From Acinetobacter sp. MB5 (GTDB taxonomy: Bacteria > Pseudomonadota > Gammaproteobacteria > Pseudomonadales > Moraxellaceae): 64,000 bases of DNA. The notes below the pieces were generated by a model, which searched no databases, was not told where the DNA came from, and saw nothing but the letters and a program-made list of their open reading frames with translations. The position numbers and the translations under genes are program-made. The stretch is from positions 124,001 to 188,000 of the forward strand of contig NZ_POVU01000002.1 in the NCBI RefSeq assembly GCF_003261585.1, read 5' to 3'. Shown piece by piece: positions 58,781 through 64,000 of the stretch; the first letter of the stretch is position 1, and each line of letters begins with the position of its first letter.

Positions 58781-60283
58781 CTAGTAGCACATCATCACAG
58801 ACTTGGTTTCGGTGTAATCTGCAATAAATTCATCTGCAAATTCTCGTCCCATACCAGAAGCGTGCACACCACCAAAAGGCACAGCAGGATCAAGAAAAGT
58901 ATGCATATTAATCCATACTGTTCCCACCTCAAGTTTAGGAATCAGGCGTAAAGCTCGGGATAAATTGTTGGTCCATAAACTTGCTGTTAAGCCAAAGCGA
59001 GCATGATTCATTTGTTCGACCAATCTATCTTCATTCTCAAACGGAATGATACAAATCACGGGGCCAAAACATTCTTCATTCAACAAAGGATCTTCTGCAT
59101 CATTCACAGCCAGCAAAGTCGGTTCGACATAATAACCAAGCCGATCACAGACCTCACCACCTACAATAATCTGATGGCGCTGTTTGACCTGCTCCAAATA
59201 ATTTTTCACCTTATTGAAATGCGGTAGATTTGATAAAGGTCCAAAAGCACTGCTTTCATCCATCGCAGCACCAATGTTCATGCCTCGTAATGCTCCAGCA
59301 AGTTTCGTCACTAGCTCCTCATATTTAGATGCATGCACAAAAAACTTTTCAGGGGCTGCACAGACTTGCCCTTGATGCACAAATGTCGCCATCAGCAATC
59401 TAGGTAAAATTTCATCAATATTGGTATCTTCAAAAATCGCCAGTGCATTTTTCCCGCCAAGTTCAAGACTCACCCGCGTCAAATCACTGCTCATAGCCAA
59501 TTTACCAATTGCAATCCCTGTCGGTACCGAACCCGTAAAGGACACCTTCTTAACTAAAGGTGATTCGATCAGACATTGCCCCGTTGTGCCATCCCCCGTC
59601 ACAACATTGATGACCCCTTCAGGTATTCCAGCCTCTACACTTAATTCAGCCAGTCTCAGTAACGATAAACTGGCAAACTCACTGGGCTTCAGCACAATTG
59701 TACAGCCTGTGCATAAAGCCGATGCCAATTTCCACACCCCGATCATGAGCGAAAAATTCCACGGCACGATCCCTGCAACCACACCAACAGGTTGTCTGAG
59801 GGTAAAGGCGGTATATAACTCGCCCTGCATTGAAGGCAGCGAAGGTTGCATGGTTTTCCCTGTGATTTTGGTTGCCCAGCCTGCAAAATAGCGCATAAAA
59901 ATCACGGATTGCTGCACTTCCAACTGACGAGCCAAATTGATGAGTTTTCCTGTGCTTAGACTCTCAAGCTGCGCCAATTCTTCGCCATACTTCTCCATCA
60001 AGTCAGCCAGTTTTAAAAGTTTTTGTCCTCTTTCATAAGGGGTAGTTACCGCCCATGAAGTTTTGAATGCCTGATGTGCACTAGTGACCGCTTTATCAAC
60101 ATCAATATGATTGCCCAGACTAATCTGACTAATCACAGCTTCAGTTGCTGGGTTCACAACATCGATTTTCGTTGGATCATCTGCCTGAAGCATTTTCCCA
60201 TTGATAAAATGCCCATGATCACGTTGTAAAAATGCAGTGACTGCTGGCAAGACCTGTACTTGACTCATAATTTTCATATTCAT
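58781..60283 (-). CDS. NAD+ aldehyde dehydrogenase (phenylacetaldehyde dehydrogenase-like)
   Basis: About 500 residues; three in-frame ATGs (60283, 60277, 60268) compete for the start. Catalytic Asn in VPWNFSLMIGVWKLASALCT, Glu in VSLELGGKNALAIFEDTNID, Cys in FVHQGQVCAAPEKFFVHASK; C-terminal VHASGMGREFADEFIADYTE. The sequence looks closest to FeaB/StyD-like phenylacetaldehyde dehydrogenases. It is 28 to 40 bases after the GMC dehydrogenase gene, so alcohol would be oxidised to aldehyde and then to acid by the pair. An AraC regulator lies upstream. Precise substrate is inference. Confidence 0.85.
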   Translation of the reverse strand: MNMKIMSQVQVLPAVTAFLQRDHGHFINGKMLQADDPTKIDVVNPATEAVISQISLGNHIDVDKAVTSAHQAFKTSWAVTTPYERGQKLLKLADLMEKYGEELAQLESLSTGKLINLARQLEVQQSVIFMRYFAGWATKITGKTMQPSLPSMQGELYTAFTLRQPVGVVAGIVPWNFSLMIGVWKLASALCTGCTIVLKPSEFASLSLLRLAELSVEAGIPEGVINVVTGDGTTGQCLIESPLVKKVSFTGSVPTGIAIGKLAMSSDLTRVSLELGGKNALAIFEDTNIDEILPRLLMATFVHQGQVCAAPEKFFVHASKYEELVTKLAGALRGMNIGAAMDESSAFGPLSNLPHFNKVKNYLEQVKQRHQIIVGGEVCDRLGYYVEPTLLAVNDAEDPLLNEECFGPVICIIPFENEDRLVEQMNHARFGLTASLWTNNLSRALRLIPKLEVGTVWINMHTFLDPAVPFGGVHASGMGREFADEFIADYTETKSVMMCY

Positions 60284-60310
60284 TGATATACCCGATTTTT
60301 CTTATGTGGC

Positions 60311-61960
60311 TTAGGCTAAAACTGGTTCTGACTGTTTAAGTTTAATTGGCTGCTTTTGTGCAGAGAGAATAAAATCTGCTCCGCGCTCACCAATCATGAC
60401 TGCCACTGCATTGGTATTTGCACTCGGCACTTGTGGGCAAATAGAACAGTCAATAACACGTAGATTTTGCATGCCATGCACTTTCAAATTCAGATCGGTG
60501 ACCGAATCTTCTGGGGATGCTCCCATACGGCAAGTGCCGACAGGGTGATAGACCGTTTTGATATTCTGCTTAAGCCAGCGATGTAATCCTTCCGTATCCT
60601 CTATCGCTATATTTGCAGGCTCAATCACATCTTGAATCAGGTCTTTGAGTGCAGGTTGCTGCAACATTTTCAGACCTGCCTGTACCCCACGTATTTGCCC
60701 ATCAATATCCTGTTGATCTCCCAAATAGTTTGGATCAAGTATTGGAAAATCCTTCGGATTACGACTGCGTAACGTAATGCGACCGCGCGCTTTAGGCTGA
60801 AGATGACAAGTTTTAATGGTAATACCATGCTCAAATGTTGCCGCTTTTTCACCTGGTGTATTGTCAAAATTATCGAGTACAGGCAAGAACATAAACTGCA
60901 CATCGGCACTGCCCTGATTCTGCGAATCTACAAAGCCCGCACCTTCCAAAATATTCGAGGTTAATAAACCTGAACGGGTAAATAACCACTGCAAACCATG
61001 CTTAATCGATTTCAGACCTTTATCTTCCTCAATAATGCTGGTCGGTTCTTTAATGGTGGCGTTAATCGACACATGCAGATGATCATGAAAATTTTCACCC
61101 ACTGGGAGATCTAACACACAAGGAATTTGATGCGTCTCTAGCTGTGCTTTAGGACCAATACCCGAAAGCATAAGCACTTTCGGACTACCAATTGCACCTG
61201 CACATACAACGACTTCCTTGTTTGCCCGAATGGTTTGGACTGCTTGATCTGCAACACTAAAACTAACCGCTTCAGCCACAGAATTTTGAATCTCAATTTT
61301 ATGCACCAAAGCGTGAGTCACCACAGTCAGATTCGGATTGTCCGCAATCGATTTCAAATAGGTTTGCGAGGTGCTGGCACGCTCGCCATTTTTAGTCGTG
61401 GTTTGATAAAACCCGATACCCACTTGTGATTTACCATTAAAATCGTTGACGTAATTCAGCCCCATCTGTTGCCCAGCACGCACGAAAGCCTGTGTCAGTG
61501 GATGTCGATAGCGATTTTCACTGACTGAAAGATGCCCACCCTGCCCATGATAAGCATCACTTAAACTTTCGTTATTTTCGGCTCTTACGAAATACGGTAA
61601 GACATCTTCATAAGCCCATCCCGCACAGCCCCAATCTTGAGCCCAACGGTCATAATCCTCTGGCTGACCACGTGTATAAATCATCCCATTTACGGAGCTG
61701 CCGCCACCCATCACTTTGCCTTGAGCCAAGATCATTTCCCGATCATTACAATGTGGCTGAGGCACTGTCATATAGGGCCATGATTTCTGCTGAAAAACTT
61801 TGACCACTGTGGCTGGAATTTTATGGAAAATGCTGTTGTCCTTGTCACCTGCTTCAAGCAGTAAAACCGTACCTGCGCCAGCTTCAAGCAATCGCGTTGC
61901 GACCACACATCCTGCCGTACCTGCACCAATGACAATATAATCGTAGCTTGGTTTTAACAT
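60311..61960 (-). CDS. GMC-family FAD alcohol dehydrogenase (choline dehydrogenase/AlkJ-like)
   Basis: The frame opens at TTG 61975, but ATG 61960 has AGGGAAAG upstream and gives 549 residues. The N-terminal FAD motif YDYIVIGAGTAGCVVATRLL, the GMC signature GGGSSVNGMIYTRGQPEDYD, a second signature GAIGSPKVLMLSGIGPK, and the catalytic-His segment VYHPVGTCRMG place it in the glucose-methanol-choline oxidoreductases, closest in look to BetA and AlkJ. It oxidises an alcohol to an aldehyde, presumably handed to the adjacent aldehyde dehydrogenase. No betI or betB gene is next to it, so osmoprotection by choline is less likely. Confidence 0.87.
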   Translation of the reverse strand: MLKPSYDYIVIGAGTAGCVVATRLLEAGAGTVLLLEAGDKDNSIFHKIPATVVKVFQQKSWPYMTVPQPHCNDREMILAQGKVMGGGSSVNGMIYTRGQPEDYDRWAQDWGCAGWAYEDVLPYFVRAENNESLSDAYHGQGGHLSVSENRYRHPLTQAFVRAGQQMGLNYVNDFNGKSQVGIGFYQTTTKNGERASTSQTYLKSIADNPNLTVVTHALVHKIEIQNSVAEAVSFSVADQAVQTIRANKEVVVCAGAIGSPKVLMLSGIGPKAQLETHQIPCVLDLPVGENFHDHLHVSINATIKEPTSIIEEDKGLKSIKHGLQWLFTRSGLLTSNILEGAGFVDSQNQGSADVQFMFLPVLDNFDNTPGEKAATFEHGITIKTCHLQPKARGRITLRSRNPKDFPILDPNYLGDQQDIDGQIRGVQAGLKMLQQPALKDLIQDVIEPANIAIEDTEGLHRWLKQNIKTVYHPVGTCRMGASPEDSVTDLNLKVHGMQNLRVIDCSICPQVPSANTNAVAVMIGERGADFILSAQKQPIKLKQSEPVLA

Positions 61961-62131
61961 TAACTTTCCCTGCAAAAATCTGGATAACCTCCATTCAACA
62001 CGGAAATGTTTTTGTGTTCTTGTTTATACAGGACATAGATAATGTCTATCAGTGACATCGAATTAATTGGTTTCAATTCTGCTTATATCTGAATATAAAA
62101 ATTGAAATCCATTGAAAGTACAGTAATAACG

Positions 62132-63043
62132 CTATGCAGCTTGGCGACATTCTTTTGGAGAAATTCCATAAGTTTTTTTGAAAATTTTAGAGAAATGCGC
62201 ACTGTCTCCAAATCCCCACTTCAGCGCCAGTTCTGTAATCGAAGTCTGTCTAAAACATGCATCGAGTAAGTCTATCTTGACGCGCTCTAAGCGTTTTTGT
62301 TGGATATATTTATTCAGTGAAAGCTGCTCTTCATTAAATAAGCGATATAAATGTCGTAATGAAATTCCTAAAGCATCCGCAATTTTTCTGGGGCTCAATT
62401 CAGGCTTTGCTAAATGTTCAATAATGTACCGCTCAGCCTGATCTTTCAGATTTTCCTGAGCAAAATAATTGTTTTTATAGTGGATCGTTGGTTTTAATAA
62501 GGCAATCAAAGCATCCTCAAAGGCATTTCCATCTTCTTCAGCATACCATAACTGAATATTCTCAATAGAAAGGTTCTGCACGATATTCTTGAGTAGAAAT
62601 CCACTCATATTTTTAGTGATCAGCTTCCCAAAATACGCTTCATGGATTTTTTCTTGTGCCAGTTTGTCCCGAGATAGATGCACTGAGATATGAGAGAACA
62701 GACCTTGCGGATACATTTCAATATTTTCACTTGGGTCAAGCAAAATCATGTCACCCTCATTGAGAATAATTCGACCTCCCTTATAGTTCATCTGCATTTT
62801 TCCCGAATACTGCAACACCAAAAAACACAAGTTATTGGCGGCCCGATCAGGTGAATCAGCCGTACGCATGATGTAATCGGCATTACTTTTGATAAAGGCA
62901 ATTTCAGTTTTCCCCAATTGATAAGCTTGGATTTCCCCAATAAACAGGCTTCTATGACTGGTAAAACTCGCATTAAAGTTGCCACATACTTCTTGGATAT
63001 GTGATGACCATTGAGTAATGTCATTATCTCGAAACTGAATCAT
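62132..63043 (-). CDS. AraC-family regulator with AraC_binding_2-like sensor domain (FeaR-like)
   Basis: A 303-residue regulator. The N-terminal ~190 residues fit the AraC_binding_2 domain (GEIQAYQLGKTEIAFIKSNA, FLVLQYSGKMQMNYKGGRII, LNEGDMILLDPSENIEMYPQ). The C-terminal helix-turn-helix pair is ISLRHLYRLFNEEQLSLNKY and LALKWGFGDSAHFSKIFKKT, ending YGISPKECRQ. It is upstream of, and in the same orientation as, the alcohol/aldehyde dehydrogenase genes, and probably activates them, as FeaR does for aromatic amine genes. Confidence 0.86.
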   Translation of the reverse strand: MIQFRDNDITQWSSHIQEVCGNFNASFTSHRSLFIGEIQAYQLGKTEIAFIKSNADYIMRTADSPDRAANNLCFLVLQYSGKMQMNYKGGRIILNEGDMILLDPSENIEMYPQGLFSHISVHLSRDKLAQEKIHEAYFGKLITKNMSGFLLKNIVQNLSIENIQLWYAEEDGNAFEDALIALLKPTIHYKNNYFAQENLKDQAERYIIEHLAKPELSPRKIADALGISLRHLYRLFNEEQLSLNKYIQQKRLERVKIDLLDACFRQTSITELALKWGFGDSAHFSKIFKKTYGISPKECRQAA

Positions 63044-63706
63044 GATTGACCTCTATCACAGAGTAATTTCAATACTGAATTTACAAATTACGATAAATAA
63101 ATCCTGTTAGCCTATAAATCTGTAACTTTGGTGACCATAAATGCCTCTATGCAACATGCTAAATACACTTCAAATATCTATTGATTTAATTGAATTGTCA
63201 AAATGAATCCATGCACTAAAATTAAACAAAAGAACCTCCATGCAGCCTCTAAAACCATAAATACACTGTATTGGTGCATATCCTTTTATTCAATTGAATA
63301 CATTGGTAAGATGGCATGGTTTAGCTTCAATAATTGGTTGAAAGTTCAATTTTTCTAATCTTCTAGAAATAAGTTGTTTCAAACATTGACGTAATATTTT
63401 TAAAATGCACCAAAACATCCCTGAAATAAAATATGGCTGATTAATCAAAATCAAATAAGTGATTCAAGCCAAATATCCGTTTCAAAAAGTAAACCTCCTA
63501 TATAACCCGCTTGGCTCAAACAGTCTTTCATTTATGTGGCAGCAGCTCTTCGATATCTTTCATTTTATGTGCTGTCTATAGCTGTCTTAAAATCCATAAA
63601 TAGATGTCCACTTATTTGTTAGTGGACATTACATAGCGATTTAAATTATAGAAAATACACTGAATTAACAAGTACTTAAATTTAATCCAATTAAAAATCC
63701 ATACAA
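63044..63706. other. Long AT-rich intergenic region
   Basis: About 660 bases with no supported gene. A hairpin, ATGTCCACT (63604-63612) and AGTGGACAT (63621-63629), lies 78 bases behind the minus-strand gene at 63707; its tail is not U-rich, so its role as terminator is doubtful. Confidence 0.4.
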
Positions 63707-64000
63707 CTAATCAATCATGATTTGAGTAACCTTTGGTTGCTCGCGATTTGGCTTTTCTAGTGTATTTATTTCAACATATGGTTTTATACCATGCTCTTTA
63801 AAGTCATAGTCCATGCCAAAACGATAGTAACTTCCTTGCCCAGCAACCGTGCCTAAAACACTGTGATTAATGAATGAATAACCAACACCATAATTACCAA
63901 CAAAGTCGCGCTTTCCATCGACATAGGCTAAACGAGTACTATCTAACATAAATCCATGATTATATTTTACACGAAGGTTGATATCTCCACCTTGTACTGA
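63707..64000 (-). CDS. C-terminal fragment of a probable beta-rich outer-membrane protein
   Basis: The minus-strand frame is open from the window edge, so only the last 97 residues are seen. Strand-like alternation and aromatic residues (YGVGYSFINHSVLGTVAGQG, YYRFGMDYDFKEHGIKPYVE) suggest a barrel or autotransporter-like C-terminal region. However it ends QIMID rather than with the usual terminal Phe, so the ending may be altered or the protein may not be a standard barrel. Identity is not recognised. Confidence 0.5.
   Translation of the reverse strand, partial: SVQGGDINLRVKYNHGFMLDSTRLAYVDGKRDFVGNYGVGYSFINHSVLGTVAGQGSYYRFGMDYDFKEHGIKPYVEINTLEKPNREQPKVTQIMID

Noticed and set aside
60311..63043. 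Choline-to-betaine (bet) operon
   Set aside because: The GMC enzyme resembles BetA, but no BetI regulator or choline transporter is adjacent, the aldehyde dehydrogenase looks FeaB-like rather than BetB-like, and the regulator is AraC-type.

Overview
The window looks like chromosome of a gamma-proteobacterium of the genus Acinetobacter, probably not A. baumannii itself. The reasons are the moderately AT-rich composition, the two-component 4-hydroxyphenylacetate (4-HPA) hydroxylase of the C1/C2 type known from Acinetobacter, and the general gene repertoire. The species is inference. I found no rRNA, tRNA, CRISPR array, plasmid or prophage genes.

Region 1 (1 to about 25.2 kb) is an aromatic-acid/amine catabolic island. 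It holds a complete 4-HPA meta-cleavage pathway: hydroxylase C2 and C1 (12.7-14.9 kb), the MarR-type repressor HpaR (15.0-15.5 kb), an eight-gene minus-strand operon hpaG1-G2-E-D-F-H-I plus a succinate-semialdehyde-type dehydrogenase (24.1-16.9 kb), and the AraC-type activator HpaA (24.3-25.2 kb). In front lie a PuuB-like amine oxidase with a cupin protein, APC and MHS/MFS transporters, two outer-membrane porins, and a Bcr/CflA exporter paired with a GlcG-like protein. One 12-bp palindrome, TTAATATATTAA, occurs exactly six times, plus three one- or two-mismatch copies. Every copy is intergenic and in this region, and at two promoters the copies are paired 20 bp apart. I infer these are HpaR operators tying amine/aromatic uptake and oxidation to the 4-HPA pathway.

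Region 2 (25.3-32.5 kb) carries redox and iron functions. There is a PepSY-flavodoxin-FNR membrane reductase with a Fur-like box, a frameshifted SnoaL-like gene, a secreted unknown protein, a PadR repressor fused to a siderophore-interacting ferric reductase (like E. coli YqjI and YqjH joined), and a Bcr/CflA exporter. Two short inverted-repeat elements (6.6 and 28.6 kb) form one MITE-like family.

Region 3 (32.5-41.4 kb) is an MdtABC/OMF-type RND efflux operon in which one permease carries an unusual Ser/Thr tract.

Region 4 (42.0-52.9 kb) contains a GABA-permease-like transporter, a LysR regulator divergent from an MFS transporter with TtdA/TtdB (L-tartrate dehydratase type), then a cassette of ornithine-cyclodeaminase-family protein, RidA and a DadA-like FAD oxidase that together could handle imines. 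It ends with a second LysR and an AlaX tRNA-editing protein.

Region 5 (53-64 kb) starts with three tandem paralogues of an unrecognised membrane-anchored family in AT-rich DNA. These are followed by a YdiJ-type FAD/Fe-S dehydrogenase, an aldehyde dehydrogenase with a GMC alcohol dehydrogenase and an AraC regulator, and a fragment of a probable outer-membrane protein cut by the window edge.
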